Below the pieces are notes generated by a model that saw only the letters and a program-made list of their open reading frames with translations, ran no database searches and was not told the DNA's origin. DNA of 64,000 bases from an uncultured Rhodopila sp. (GTDB taxonomy: Bacteria > Pseudomonadota > Alphaproteobacteria > Acetobacterales > Acetobacteraceae). Both the position numbers and the translations under genes were made by a program. This document shows, piece by piece, positions 8,828 through 17,829 of this stretch. The stretch spans positions 186,001 through 250,000 of the forward strand of contig NZ_CAJATU010000042.1 of the NCBI RefSeq assembly GCF_903944925.1. The letters run 5' to 3'. Position 1 is the stretch's first letter; each line of letters starts with the position of its first letter.

Positions 8828-10281
8828 GAGACGTCTTCAGGCATGCCATGATTTTTGGCCTGGCACCGCTGCTGCGAAAGCTGGTCGGCCTCATCATGGT
8901 GCCGCTTTACACCCATTTCCTGACGACGCGAGATTACGGCGAAATCGCCTTGCTCAGCATGGCGACCGGCCTGTTCGCTTTGGTGCTCAGCCTGGAGTTG
9001 CGGGCCGGCTATCTTCGGATGTGGATCGCGGCGCCTGACCGCCGGGCCGGTCTGCTGACGGGCACCACCTGTCTTCTGGCAGCGCTCGGCGTGTTCGGCG
9101 CGGTTGCTTTCCTGGCAACCGCCGAACCGTTGTCCGACGCCCTGCTCGGCCGCTGGATCGGCTGGGGCTACGCCGCCGTTCTCGCCCTCGGCCTGTTCGC
9201 CGACATCCTCTCGCTGGTCTTCAACGCGACCTTGCAGGGCATGCTTCGCTCCGTCGTGATGGTGGCGTTGAGCGTCTCCCAGTTCGCGGTCAGCCTGAGC
9301 ATCACCGTGTTCTGCGTGGTGTATCTTCGCACCGGACCGATCGGGGTGTTTCTTGGCGGATCCGTTGCTTCGGTCCTGACGCTGATCGTGATGGCCCGGC
9401 TCTGCATCAAAGGGACCGGGTGGGTCGCACCGGATAGAGCAACGATCACTGCTTTGCTGCGGTTTTCGCTGCCGCTGCTGCTGGCTGCGCTGATGTTCTT
9501 CGTTGTGGGCAATGCGGACCGCTTTATCGTGTCCCGGTTCCTGTCGGTCGGCGATCTGGGGCTGTACGCGATGGCCTGGACGCTGGCCGGACTCGTGACG
9601 ACGCTGATATTCAAACCGGTCCAGACATCGCTCGATGTCTGGCGCTATACGATGCACGATCTGCCTGACGGCGCCGGGCAGTTCGCGAATACATTTCGTG
9701 TCGTCATGGCCTGCATGGGGATAGCCGCGGTCGGACTTGCAACGATCGGCTGCGATGCGTTCACGCGCTTGGCCGATCCGGCGTTCGTTCCGGCAGTCGC
9801 CTATGTGCCCTGGCTGTGCGGCGCTGTCGTGCTGCAAGCCGGGTATTCGATCGTCGCATCGGCGTTTTTCGTCACCGGCGCAACGAGCCGGTGGACCAGG
9901 CTGTTTGCGGTCAGCGCCGCAATTCAGGTGGCAGCGAGCCTGCTGCTGGTCCCGCTCGCCGGCCTCATCGGCGCCGCCCTGGCGATGATCGCGGCCAACC
10001 TCTTCCTCTATGCCGGTTCGGCGGTGCAGGGACAGCGGCTCTGGCGCGTGCCCTACCCGCATGCTGCTACTTTGACGATGACCGTTTTGGTGGTGGCTCT
10101 GCCGTGCCTGCGCAACAGGCTCGGATTGATCGGCCTGCCAACCGGCGCCGCCACGCTCGGCCTGTTGATGCTGGCGCTGTTCATGCTGCGGATGGTCCGG
10201 ACGAGCGATCTCGCCGTCCTGCCGAGGCTGCTGTCCGCCCGCCGGCGGGACAACGCCTTTACCCGAGGACAAATGTCATGA
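8824..10281 (+). CDS. Polysaccharide flippase, Wzx/MATE-like membrane protein
   Basis: A 485-residue integral membrane protein with about 12-14 hydrophobic segments. It opens FRHAMIFGLAPLLRKLVGLIMVPLYTHFL, the pattern of lipid-linked oligosaccharide flippases of the MOP superfamily, including the LTTRDYGEIALL motif common to RfbX/Wzx-like proteins. It would move an undecaprenyl-linked glycan from the cytosolic to the periplasmic face. ATGA overlaps link it to the GT4 gene before and the GT2 gene after. A Wzx-type flippase normally works with a Wzy polymerase, and I see none in this operon. Confidence 0.85.
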   Translation: MRDVFRHAMIFGLAPLLRKLVGLIMVPLYTHFLTTRDYGEIALLSMATGLFALVLSLELRAGYLRMWIAAPDRRAGLLTGTTCLLAALGVFGAVAFLATAEPLSDALLGRWIGWGYAAVLALGLFADILSLVFNATLQGMLRSVVMVALSVSQFAVSLSITVFCVVYLRTGPIGVFLGGSVASVLTLIVMARLCIKGTGWVAPDRATITALLRFSLPLLLAALMFFVVGNADRFIVSRFLSVGDLGLYAMAWTLAGLVTTLIFKPVQTSLDVWRYTMHDLPDGAGQFANTFRVVMACMGIAAVGLATIGCDAFTRLADPAFVPAVAYVPWLCGAVVLQAGYSIVASAFFVTGATSRWTRLFAVSAAIQVAASLLLVPLAGLIGAALAMIAANLFLYAGSAVQGQRLWRVPYPHAATLTMTVLVVALPCLRNRLGLIGLPTGAATLGLLMLALFMLRMVRTSDLAVLPRLLSARRRDNAFTRGQMS

Positions 10282-11186
10282 CGGATGAATCCGCGAAGCG
10301 GTTCAATCCCAAGCTGTTCGAATACGACCCGGCGCAGGTCTACCCATGGCGGGTGTTCAACCGCATCACGGTCGCCGCGGTCACCTGGAATCGGTTGGAA
10401 CATACCCGGCGCTTCATCGACAGTGTCATGCGCCTCTCGCATCTGCCGTACTATCTGTTGATCATCGACAACGGCAGCACGGACGAAACGGTGCCGTATT
10501 TGCGACAGCTCGCGGCCGCCCACCCGCACGTAACAATTTTGGAAAATCGCACCAACCGCGGCCTGGTGCGCGGCCTTCTGCAGATCCGCGACGCGGTGGA
10601 TGATGGCCTGGTGATTTACTGCGACAACGACATGGAAGTACTCAGCAACTACTGGCTGGTGCTTTGGCAAAAGGCGTTCCATGCCGTCCGCCTGGCCTTG
10701 GGGCATGCTGACGTGGTTCTCGCACCGCGCGTCGTGAATCGGGATGAGTATCGCTTCCGCTATGCCGGCCGGCGGGAGATCCTGCCGATACCGGCGGCCC
10801 TGAACGGGGAGCCGCGCAGTTGCTACGCCACCACCAGCAAAGACGATCCGGACCTGTCCGCGCGGCTGCGGGAAGATGTCATTGTCGGCTGGACGGACTT
10901 CCTGATTGGCGGTGTGCAGGCGATCCCCGCGCATATATTCCGGCGGATGCGGCTGGAGGACGCTTATCCCCGGTTCATCGGGGGCACCGATTCGGTCCAA
11001 TCATCGGAGTATCGGCGTCTGGGTGTTCGCACGGGCTACATCGAGAACGGCCCCGTGCTGCGCCACAACGACTGGCCGTATACGGAAGAGAAGGTCCGGA
11101 TGTACGAGACGTTAACGAAGTCCCGTGCCGTCACCGATTACGCCTACATCCGCGGGAAACTGCGTGACCTTGCCCGCTGGCGGTGA
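10278..11186 (+). CDS. Glycosyltransferase, GT2 family
   Basis: A 302-residue GT-A-type enzyme with ITVAAVTWNRLEHTRRFIDSV (residues 30-50), LLIIDNGSTDET and the metal-binding DND at 116-118 in LVIYCDNDMEVL. These are the classical inverting GT2 motifs. It is the last gene of the operon and overlaps the flippase gene as ATGA. It lacks obvious membrane segments, so it should act on the cytosolic face. Downstream, 189 bases separate it from a small secreted-protein gene; I see no clear terminator. Confidence 0.84.
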   Translation: MTDESAKRFNPKLFEYDPAQVYPWRVFNRITVAAVTWNRLEHTRRFIDSVMRLSHLPYYLLIIDNGSTDETVPYLRQLAAAHPHVTILENRTNRGLVRGLLQIRDAVDDGLVIYCDNDMEVLSNYWLVLWQKAFHAVRLALGHADVVLAPRVVNRDEYRFRYAGRREILPIPAALNGEPRSCYATTSKDDPDLSARLREDVIVGWTDFLIGGVQAIPAHIFRRMRLEDAYPRFIGGTDSVQSSEYRRLGVRTGYIENGPVLRHNDWPYTEEKVRMYETLTKSRAVTDYAYIRGKLRDLARWR

Positions 11187-11375
11187 GCGTTGCCGTGTAG
11201 TCGTTTGTCCGGCCCGGGGTCTCACCGGACGGTGCGGCGGCAAAGATGGCGGTTGTTTAATGCGATTTGGCATCGTCTGCCACGATTCGGACGCGGCCGT
11301 GTCGCAATTGCATGGCCCTATCGCTTGCAGGCCGGGATCGATCCCAACTTCCCCGGCTGGAAAAGGAAACCGCCT

Positions 11376-11660
11376 ATGACACGCCTATCTTATCTTGCTT
11401 CGAGTGTTCTCGCTGCCAGCCTGACCATCCTGCCGGCTGCCGCGTTCGCCCAGCAGACCGCCGCCCCGGCCCCGGCCGCGGTGCCGGCGGCGAAGGCTCC
11501 GGCCAGCGTGACGGAGACCAAGGCGCCGAAGACGGTCAATACGGACGTCAAGATGCCGGCGACCGAAAAGACCGTATCCGGCGTCAAGCCGCTGCACGCC
11601 GGCCCCGGCACCGCCGCCCGGGCCGTCCCGGCCAAGCCGGCCGAACCGAACAAGTCATAA
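11376..11660 (+). CDS. Small secreted Ala/Pro-rich protein, unknown function
   Basis: A 94-residue protein with a good signal peptide (MTRLSYLASSVLAASLTILPAAAFA, cleavage near residue 25) and a low-complexity mature part rich in Ala, Pro, Lys and Thr, with repeated KAP/PAP/PAK triplets. The start has an AAAGGAAA ribosome site 7-14 bases upstream. I do not recognise a domain. It could be a periplasmic spacer-like protein or a processed peptide. Compositional bias makes any homology call unreliable. Confidence 0.6.
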   Translation: MTRLSYLASSVLAASLTILPAAAFAQQTAAPAPAAVPAAKAPASVTETKAPKTVNTDVKMPATEKTVSGVKPLHAGPGTAARAVPAKPAEPNKS

Positions 11661-11996
11661 GGCTTCCGCGCAATAGACTGCGCATCGACAACGAGTACGC
11701 GACCTCCATTGGTTTTCGGCAATGATACGGTTTCACCGGAAGCCAGCGGAGGCGCGTGCCGCGTCCATACGACACAAAGTGCAGCGGATTATCGTCCCGG
11801 CTATCATTTCTTGGTTAATTTGTCGAGTTTTGTTGTAAAACTATTACGACAATGCCTGCGCTTAGACAATAAGCCGTATCCGTGTCAATTGAAATCTAAC
11901 GTTCATCACGGTAACGCCTGTGACATCCAATAATGATTGCTCGTGATTGACAGCTTTGCTAGACCGCATCGACTTTGGCTTTTATGAGGTTTGGCA
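11661..11996. other. AT-rich intergenic region upstream of the PEP-CTERM gene
   Basis: About 336 bases without a credible gene. The part from about 11805 to 11990 is markedly AT-richer than the surroundings and includes a small dyad (GTTTT-GTTGT-AAAAC) near 11826-11840 and a TTGACA-like hexamer near 11947. It probably carries the promoter and control sites for the gene starting at 11997; I cannot assign a -10 box with confidence. Confidence 0.4.
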
Positions 11997-12668
11997 ATGA
12001 ATATCCGCAAGCTATCCGGCCGCGCTATCGTTGCGCTTTGCGCCACCGTTGGCGCGACAGCGGCGCTTCCATCCGGCGGGCAGGCCGCGGTAATCCTCAC
12101 CTTCGGACAATCCGGCAATAGCAACGTCATCACCGGAACCCAGACCGGTTCCAGCACCACGATTGCCGCCATCGACGCCCCCGTAACGGTCTCGCAGATC
12201 GATGCCGCCCAAAACGTGCCCTTCGCCGGGTTTCTCGACATGAACCTGGTGAGCACCTCCGCCGCGATCCCGGTCTCGGACAATCTGCAGCAACACTTCA
12301 GCGGCACGTTCAGCATCACCTCCGGCACCGGCGGCAGCGGAACCAACTACCTCAGCGGCTCGCTGATCGACATCGCTTTCGGCTCGGGATCGGAGTTCAA
12401 CCTGAGTGCCTCGACGCCGCCGTCCGGCAACGTGATCTTCAGCTCAGGCGTGATCATCCCGGCCGATCTCACGGGCAACCTTGGCGCCGGGTTCTCCTTT
12501 GCGAATGTCACGGATCCGCTGAGCATCGTGGATGGCACCTTCGCGTCGTTCACCTCCAGCGTCAGCGGCACGTTTTCGGCCAACCAATCGATCATGGAGC
12601 CGGCCAGCCTGGCGCTGCTCGGCGCCGGCCTGTTCGGCGTCGCCGTATCGCGCCGCCGCCGCGCCTGA
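11997..12668 (+). CDS. PEP-CTERM sorting-domain secreted protein
   Basis: A 223-residue exported protein. It has an N-terminal signal peptide (about residues 1-28, ending GGQA), a Ser/Thr/Gly/Asn-rich beta-type body, and a C-terminal sorting signal: MEPASLALLGAGLFGVAVSRRRRA, that is the E-P motif, a hydrophobic helix and an arginine cluster. PEP-CTERM proteins are recognised by exosortase and often associate with extracellular polysaccharide. The ATG at 11997 follows GAGGT at 11986-11990. A TTG two codons earlier is a less likely start. No exosortase is in the window. Function of the body is unknown. Confidence 0.85.
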   Translation: MNIRKLSGRAIVALCATVGATAALPSGGQAAVILTFGQSGNSNVITGTQTGSSTTIAAIDAPVTVSQIDAAQNVPFAGFLDMNLVSTSAAIPVSDNLQQHFSGTFSITSGTGGSGTNYLSGSLIDIAFGSGSEFNLSASTPPSGNVIFSSGVIIPADLTGNLGAGFSFANVTDPLSIVDGTFASFTSSVSGTFSANQSIMEPASLALLGAGLFGVAVSRRRRA

Positions 12669-12866
12669 GGCGGCCGCCACAAGCCGCGCCGGACGAAAAT
12701 AATTTCGTTGACATCGGACGGTCATCAGGCGCAGGCTTCCTCTTGCAACAACGCAGGAGGGTGCAACCGAGCATGACTCCACCTGAAATAACCCAAGTTG
12801 CCGACCGCTGTGGCATCGGCAATTAGTCAGAATAGTCCACTCTATGCTTAGCCCTTAGTGCTGAGC

Positions 12867-12922
12867 GCGAAGCAGGACTTCGCAAACCCGGCCCCCGTTA
12901 ACGCGTCACGCGTTCGGGGGCC
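12867..12922 (+). terminator. Two adjacent hairpins, probable transcription terminator region
   Basis: Two stem-loops lie back to back in the 307-base interval 12669-12975. The first is GCGAAG-CAGGA-CTTCGC (12867-12883). The second (12890-12922) pairs GGCCCCCG with CGGGGGCC, and AACGCG with CGCGTT around a TCA loop, with a TT bulge. On the plus strand a short TTT follows. It lies 54 bases past the smpB stop on the minus strand, so it may serve both directions. The T-tract is weak, so it might instead be a small structured RNA. The rest of the interval shows nothing else convincing. Confidence 0.5.
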
Positions 12923-12975
12923 TTTGCTTAGGGTTTCTTGCACATCGCAGTAACGATCCGGCCCCCGCCGAGCGG

Positions 12976-13461
12976 CTAGCCCCGCGCCCGCATCAGCCGC
13001 GCCTTGTCCCGCGCCCAGTCCCGGTCGGCGATATAGGACCGCTTGTCCTGCTTCTGCCGCCCCTCGCCGACGCCAAGCGTGACTTTCGCCCGGCCCTGGT
13101 CGTTGAAGTGGATATCCAGCGGCACCAGCGTCGCGCCCTGCCGGGCCACCACGGCCTGGAGCTTGACGATCTCTTTCTTCTTCAGCAGCAGCTTGCGCGG
13201 GGCGCGCGGCTCGAACCGGGACAGCACGCCGCCCTGGTATTCGGGGATATAGGCGTTGAACAGCCACATCTCGCCTTCCCGCTCGCCCGCCCAGGCCTCG
13301 TTCAGGGTCGCGCGGCCGAGCCGGAGCGACTTGACCTCCGGCCCCTTCAGCACGAGGCCGGCCTCGACCGTGTCCTTGATGGCGTAATCGAACCGGGCCT
13401 TGCGGTTTTGCGCCGCCATGCCGTGGGAGATCAGGCCCTTTTTCTTTTTCGCTTCAGCCAT
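12976..13461 (-). CDS. smpB: SsrA-binding protein SmpB
   Basis: A 161-residue protein that matches SmpB throughout: NRKARFDYAIKDTVEAGLVLKGPEVKSLR near the N-terminus, then EMWLFNAYIPEYQ, RKLLLKKKEI, LVPLDIHFNDQGRAKVTLGVGEGRQKQDKR, and a basic C-terminal tail. SmpB binds tmRNA and delivers it to stalled ribosomes in trans-translation. The length is usual for the family. It lies 74 bases downstream of dapA on the same strand, an order common in alphaproteobacteria. I looked for the tmRNA gene nearby and did not find it. Confidence 0.97.
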   Translation of the reverse strand: MAEAKKKKGLISHGMAAQNRKARFDYAIKDTVEAGLVLKGPEVKSLRLGRATLNEAWAGEREGEMWLFNAYIPEYQGGVLSRFEPRAPRKLLLKKKEIVKLQAVVARQGATLVPLDIHFNDQGRAKVTLGVGEGRQKQDKRSYIADRDWARDKARLMRARG

Positions 13462-13535
13462 GGACTTTCAGTACTCGTGCGGACGCGAAGGCGTGGATGG
13501 TGCGCGTGCGCCCACCATGACGACGCGGCGCGTCG

Positions 13536-14414
13536 TCAGTTCAACAACCCGACCTCGCTCATCGCCGCCTTCACCCGCTCTCGGGTTGGCCCCATCAACG
13601 GCGCCAGCGGCAGGCGGCAGCGCTCCGAGGTCTTGCCCAGCAGGGACGCGGCGTATTTCACCGGCCCCGGGCTGGTCTCGGCGAACAGCGAGTCATGCAG
13701 CGGCACCAGCCGGTTCTGGATCGCCATCGCATCCTTGAAGCGGCCCTCGGCCCAGGCGGTCTGCATGTCGCTGACCAGGCGTGGCGCGACATTACCGGTC
13801 ACGCTGATGCAGCCGACGCCACCGACGGCGTTGAAAGCCAGGGCGGTGTGGTCTTCGCCCGACAACTGCACGAAGGCCTCGCCGCAGATACGCCGCGTGT
13901 GCAGCGGACGGGTCAGGTTCGCGGTCGCGTCCTTCACCCCGACGATGTTCCGGTGCTTCGCCAGCCGCGCCATCGTCTCCACGCTCATGTCCACCACGCT
14001 GCGCGGCGGAATATTATAAATGATGATCGGCAGGTCCACCGCGTCGGCGATGGCGGAGTAATGCAGGAACAGCCCCTCCTGCGTCGGCTTGTTGTAGTAT
14101 GGAGTCACTACCAATGCCGCGTCGGCCCCGGCTTCCTTGGCATGGCGGGTCAGGGCGATGGCTTCCTCGGTGCTGTTCGAGCCGGCGCCGGCGATCACCG
14201 GCACGCGGCCTTTGGCGACCGCGATAGCGATCTCCACCACCCGGCGATGTTCATCGTGCGACAGAGTGGGGCTTTCGCCGGTGGTGCCGACAGGGACCAC
14301 CCCGTGGGTGCCTTCCTTGATCTGCCAGTCCACGAACTCGGCGAAGGCTTTCTCATCGACGGAGCCATCGTCCCGCATGGGCGTGATCAACGCGACGAGC
14401 GATCCTGAAAACAT
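13536..14414 (-). CDS. dapA: 4-hydroxy-tetrahydrodipicolinate synthase DapA
   Basis: A 292-residue cytosolic enzyme of the lysine/meso-diaminopimelate pathway that condenses pyruvate with aspartate semialdehyde. Visible active-site residues are the Schiff-base lysine K161 ([10 protein letters not shown]), Y133 ([10 protein letters not shown]) and T44-T45 ([12 protein letters not shown]). The length and the order of motifs fit DapA closely. I chose the ATG at 14414 ([13 protein letters not shown]); the 22 upstream residues in frame are not conserved-looking. The lytic transglycosylase gene starts 89 bases away on the opposite strand, so the interval should hold divergent promoters. Confidence 0.96.
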   Translation of the reverse strand: MFSGSLVALITPMRDDGSVDEKAFAEFVDWQIKEGTHGVVPVGTTGESPTLSHDEHRRVVEIAIAVAKGRVPVIAGAGSNSTEEAIALTRHAKEAGADAALVVTPYYNKPTQEGLFLHYSAIADAVDLPIIIYNIPPRSVVDMSVETMARLAKHRNIVGVKDATANLTRPLHTRRICGEAFVQLSGEDHTALAFNAVGGVGCISVTGNVAPRLVSDMQTAWAEGRFKDAMAIQNRLVPLHDSLFAETSPGPVKYAASLLGKTSERCRLPLAPLMGPTRERVKAAMSEVGLLN

Positions 14415-14503
14415 AATCCCCTCTCCCGGCCGGGTTTTGCAGAAAGGCGGGAAGCTAGGCTCGCGACGGATGCGCTGCAAGGCCGGGCTTGCTAGAAGGA
14501 GTC

Positions 14504-16444
14504 ATGTCTGTTCCGATTCGCATTGTTCTCGCCGGTCTGACGCTTGTGCTGGCGGCGCCAAGCCGTGCGCAGGATGCCGGACCGAACCCGATCGCGGCCG
14601 TCCGCGCCAACCGCTGGACCGACGCCGAGGCCGCGGCCGCCCGATTCGCTGATCCGGTGGCGGAAAAGCTGGTTTTGTATATGCGGCTGCGGTCACCGGG
14701 TGCGGCAACGGCCGAAGAAATCGCCGGCTTCATGCAGCGCAATCCCGACTGGCCCGCGCAGCCGATGCTGGAACGCCGCCGCCAGGAAGCCATCGCCTCC
14801 GATCCGGACGATGCCGCGGTGCTGGCGCAATGCGCCGAACCGCCGCCGACTTTGGCCGGCGCGATGCTGCGCTGCGCCGAGGCGTTGGCCAATGCCGGCC
14901 ACACGGCGGACGCCAACGCGCTGGCGTTGAAGGCCTGGGTCACCGCCATCGATGATGCGGGCAGCGAAGCGGCGTTCCAGCGCCGCTGGGGCGGCATCGC
15001 TTCCTCGGACGACGAATGGGCGCGCTTCCAGCGCCTCGCCTGGAGCAACGATCAGGGAGCCGCCAGGCAGATTACGCGGCTCGATTCCAGCCACCATGCC
15101 GCGGCCGAGGCGCGCCTCGCCGCGAGGCGCGACGACCCGCAGACCGAACCGCTGGTGTCCGTGCTGCCGGCGGCGTTGCAGGCCGATCCGGGCCTGACCC
15201 TGGACCGCGCGCGGGCGCTGCGCCATGCGGACCGCATCCAGGATGCGGTGGCCCTGTGGGTCAAGCAGGGTGAGGCGGCGCAACGAGCGGCACCGGAGCA
15301 CCTGACGGCGTTCTGGACCGAGCGCAACCTGCTGGCGCGGCGGCTGCTGCACGACGGCGACCCGAAAAATGCGTATGTGATTGCCGCCGCGCACGGGCAG
15401 ATCGCCCCGGAGCAAAAGGCCGACGCCGACTTTCTCGCCGGCTTCATCGCCCTGCGGATGCTGAACGATCCGGCGCGTGCCGTGCCGCATTTTCGCGCGC
15501 TGGCCGAGTCCCCGGCCGCCATCACGCGGTCGCGGGCGCATTACTGGCTCGGCCGTGCCGCCGCGGCAGCCGGCAGCGACCCTAAGCCCGAATACGCCAA
15601 GGCGGCTGCCTGGCCGACGACGTTCTATGGCCAGCTTGCCGCCTTGGCCTCGGGCGAAACTCAGGCGGCGCTGGTGGCGCGAATCAAGTGGATGCGCGAT
15701 CCGGGATGGACGCCGGAAGCCGCTATCGCCTTCACCGAGCACGAAGTCGTCCGCGCCACCGCCTGGCTGATCGCCTGGGGCGACTATGCACGCGCCCGGA
15801 TTTTCCTGACCCGGGCGGATGAATTGTCACCCATCGTGGCGGAACGGGCCCTGGCGGCCACCTTCGCGCTGCGTGTCGGCATGCCGGATGGCGCGGTGTT
15901 CGTTGCCCGGCGCATGGGGCGGGACGGGGTCGCCTTGCCGGATGCCGGCTGGCCGGCGCCGTACGATCCCGCCGGCCCGCCCGATCCGGCATTTTCCCTC
16001 GGCATCATGCGGCAGGAGAGCAGCTTCGACGTCGGCGCCGTCAGTTCCTCCGGGGCGCGGGGTCTGATGCAGTTGATGCCGCCGACGGCGGAGAGTGTGG
16101 CAAAGCAGCTCGGCATCCCGGCGTCGGTCCCGGCGTTGACCTCGGATCCGAGCCACAACATCCGTCTGGGCACGGCGTATTTGCAGGAGGTTCTGACGCG
16201 CTTCGATGGCAACCTTCCCCTTGCCGCCGCCGCCTACAACGCCGGGCCGCACCGGGTCGCCCAGTGGATCGGCGATAACGGCGACCCGCGCACTGGTCCC
16301 GTCAGCATGGTCGATTGGATCGAGCTGATCCCGGTGGCGGAGACGCGGAACTATGTCCAGCGGGTGACGGAGAATGTGGTGATGTATCGCGCGAGAAGCG
16401 GCGACACGACGCCGATACTGGCGGCCACGCCATGGACCCGCTGA
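14504..16444 (+). CDS. Soluble lytic murein transglycosylase, Slt70-like
   Basis: A 646-residue periplasmic enzyme with a signal peptide (MSVPIRIVLAGLTLVLAAPSRA), a long alpha-helical superhelical region and a C-terminal SLT domain. The SLT domain has the catalytic glutamate E505 in GIMRQESSFD, followed by SSGARGLMQLMP, NIRLGTAYL and AAAYNAGPHRV. It cleaves peptidoglycan glycan strands with 1,6-anhydro product formation. A ribosome site AAGGAG precedes the start. The stop lies inside the next gene (13-base overlap), so the hydrolase is probably co-translated. Confidence 0.93.
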   Translation: MSVPIRIVLAGLTLVLAAPSRAQDAGPNPIAAVRANRWTDAEAAAARFADPVAEKLVLYMRLRSPGAATAEEIAGFMQRNPDWPAQPMLERRRQEAIASDPDDAAVLAQCAEPPPTLAGAMLRCAEALANAGHTADANALALKAWVTAIDDAGSEAAFQRRWGGIASSDDEWARFQRLAWSNDQGAARQITRLDSSHHAAAEARLAARRDDPQTEPLVSVLPAALQADPGLTLDRARALRHADRIQDAVALWVKQGEAAQRAAPEHLTAFWTERNLLARRLLHDGDPKNAYVIAAAHGQIAPEQKADADFLAGFIALRMLNDPARAVPHFRALAESPAAITRSRAHYWLGRAAAAAGSDPKPEYAKAAAWPTTFYGQLAALASGETQAALVARIKWMRDPGWTPEAAIAFTEHEVVRATAWLIAWGDYARARIFLTRADELSPIVAERALAATFALRVGMPDGAVFVARRMGRDGVALPDAGWPAPYDPAGPPDPAFSLGIMRQESSFDVGAVSSSGARGLMQLMPPTAESVAKQLGIPASVPALTSDPSHNIRLGTAYLQEVLTRFDGNLPLAAAAYNAGPHRVAQWIGDNGDPRTGPVSMVDWIELIPVAETRNYVQRVTENVVMYRARSGDTTPILAATPWTR

Positions 16445-17271
16445 TCGTCCGGATCTCGGCCTGGGACGGGTTGCCGTTGCATGTCCGCGTCTGGGCGGGC
16501 GGCGACAGTTTGCCTCCGATCCTGTGCCTGCCGGGGCTGGTGCGCACCGGCGGAGACTTCGAAACGCTGGTTCCGCATATCGGCAGCGGGCGGCTGATGG
16601 TGGCGATCGACTACGCCGGGCGCGGCGACTCCGGCCGGACGCGCGACGTCGATCGGTATGCGCCGGAGGCGTGTGCGCGCGACGTGGCGGATGTCTGCGC
16701 CGCCTTGCATGTGCATCGGGCGGTGGTCATCGGCACCAGTTTCGGCGGGTTGTTGGCGATGGGCCTTGCCGCGATGCGGCCGGGACTGGTGCGGGCCGTC
16801 GTGCTGAACGATATCGGACCGGATATCGGCCGGGAGGGCGCGGATTTCGTGCGCGGCTTCGTCGGCGATGACCCGGCGCTGGAAAGCCTCGACGCCTGCG
16901 TTGCGTTCCTGCAGTCGTGCCTGCCACCGCTTTCGTTACATACGGAAGACTCGTGGCGGCGGATGGCCGAGCTGACCTACCGGCAAGGCGGCGACGGCCG
17001 TTTCCACTCCCTGTGGGATACCCGCATCGTCAAGCTGATGCACCGCCCGCCGCCCGACCTGTGGCCGCTGTTCGGCGCGCTGAAGCATGTGCCGATCCTG
17101 TTGGCGCGCGGCGCGGTCAGCAACATCCTGCTGGCGGAAACCGTCGCGCAGATGCTGGCGCAGCGGCCCGACATGCAGGTGGTCACGCTGCCGGGCATCG
17201 GCCATGCGCCGATACTGACTGAACCCCCGGCGCTGCAGGCCATTCAGGTTTTCCTCGGGCGGATCGCATGA
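16432..17271 (+). CDS. Alpha/beta-fold hydrolase
   Basis: A 279-residue alpha/beta hydrolase. It has ILCLPGLVRTGGDFETL (oxyanion region), the nucleophile elbow GTSFGG with S103, and a C-terminal histidine in GIGHAP (H258). The family includes esterases, lactonases and C-C hydrolases, and the substrate cannot be told from the sequence. It overlaps the transglycosylase gene by 13 bases and pgpA by 4 (ATGA), placing it in a cell-envelope operon, but this is weak evidence for its role. Confidence 0.85.
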   Translation: MDPLIVRISAWDGLPLHVRVWAGGDSLPPILCLPGLVRTGGDFETLVPHIGSGRLMVAIDYAGRGDSGRTRDVDRYAPEACARDVADVCAALHVHRAVVIGTSFGGLLAMGLAAMRPGLVRAVVLNDIGPDIGREGADFVRGFVGDDPALESLDACVAFLQSCLPPLSLHTEDSWRRMAELTYRQGGDGRFHSLWDTRIVKLMHRPPPDLWPLFGALKHVPILLARGAVSNILLAETVAQMLAQRPDMQVVTLPGIGHAPILTEPPALQAIQVFLGRIA

Positions 17272-17720
17272 GGCTCGCGCGGCTCATCGCCGCCGGCTTC
17301 GGCACGGGGTACGCGCCGCTGGCCCCCGGCACGGTCGCCTCGGTCGCTGCGGTGCTGGCCGGGGCCGGGCTGCTGTGGCTGTCGCCGGTGGCGCTGGCGG
17401 TGGCGGCATTCCTCGCGACCTTCGGCGGTTTCATCGCTGTGCGGCGCGCCGAGGTCGCCGGCGATCCCGGGTGGGTGGTGATCGACGAGTTCGCCGGGCA
17501 ATGGATCGCGATGCTGGCTTTAGGCCGGCCGGGCATCCCGGGGCTGCTTGGCGCGTTGCTGCTGTTCAGGCTGTTCGACATCGCCAAACCCGGTCCCGTC
17601 GGGTGGGCGGACCGCCAGCACGGGGCGTTCGGCATCATGGCGGACGATGTGATCGCAGGCGTTATCGCCGCCCTGATCCTCGCAGCGATACGGATTTTAT
17701 GGCCCGACTTGTTATTGTAA
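17268..17720 (+). CDS. pgpA: Phosphatidylglycerophosphatase A
   Basis: A 150-residue membrane protein of the PgpA family, which dephosphorylates phosphatidylglycerophosphate to phosphatidylglycerol. Recognisable stretches are FGTGYAPLAPGTVASV near the N-terminus, DPGWVVIDEFAGQWIAM with the acidic catalytic patch, LFRLFDIAKPGPVGWAD, and GIMADDVIAG near the C-terminus. Three or four hydrophobic segments are visible. It starts inside the hydrolase stop (ATGA). After the stop there is a run of seven T at about 17735-17741 without a clear stem. Confidence 0.93.
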   Translation: MRLARLIAAGFGTGYAPLAPGTVASVAAVLAGAGLLWLSPVALAVAAFLATFGGFIAVRRAEVAGDPGWVVIDEFAGQWIAMLALGRPGIPGLLGALLLFRLFDIAKPGPVGWADRQHGAFGIMADDVIAGVIAALILAAIRILWPDLLL

Positions 17721-17829
17721 CAGCACAACGGCGGTTTTTTTAGCCAAAACCGGGGCAAACAGCCCGTTTGCCACTTGCGAGCCGGCGGGGTTGCGAGGTG
17801 ATATATTTCAACTCTTCGGGAATGTCCCA

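Noticed and set aside
8764-10272. A 502-codon frame on the minus strand across the flippase gene
   Set aside because: Composition is His/Gln/Arg-rich and domain-free, while the plus-strand frame encodes a clear membrane flippase in an operon with ATGA overlaps.
12669-12975. Possible tmRNA (ssrA) gene next to smpB
   Set aside because: I found no tRNA-like acceptor stem, CCA end or tag-peptide frame in the interval; only two hairpins are visible.
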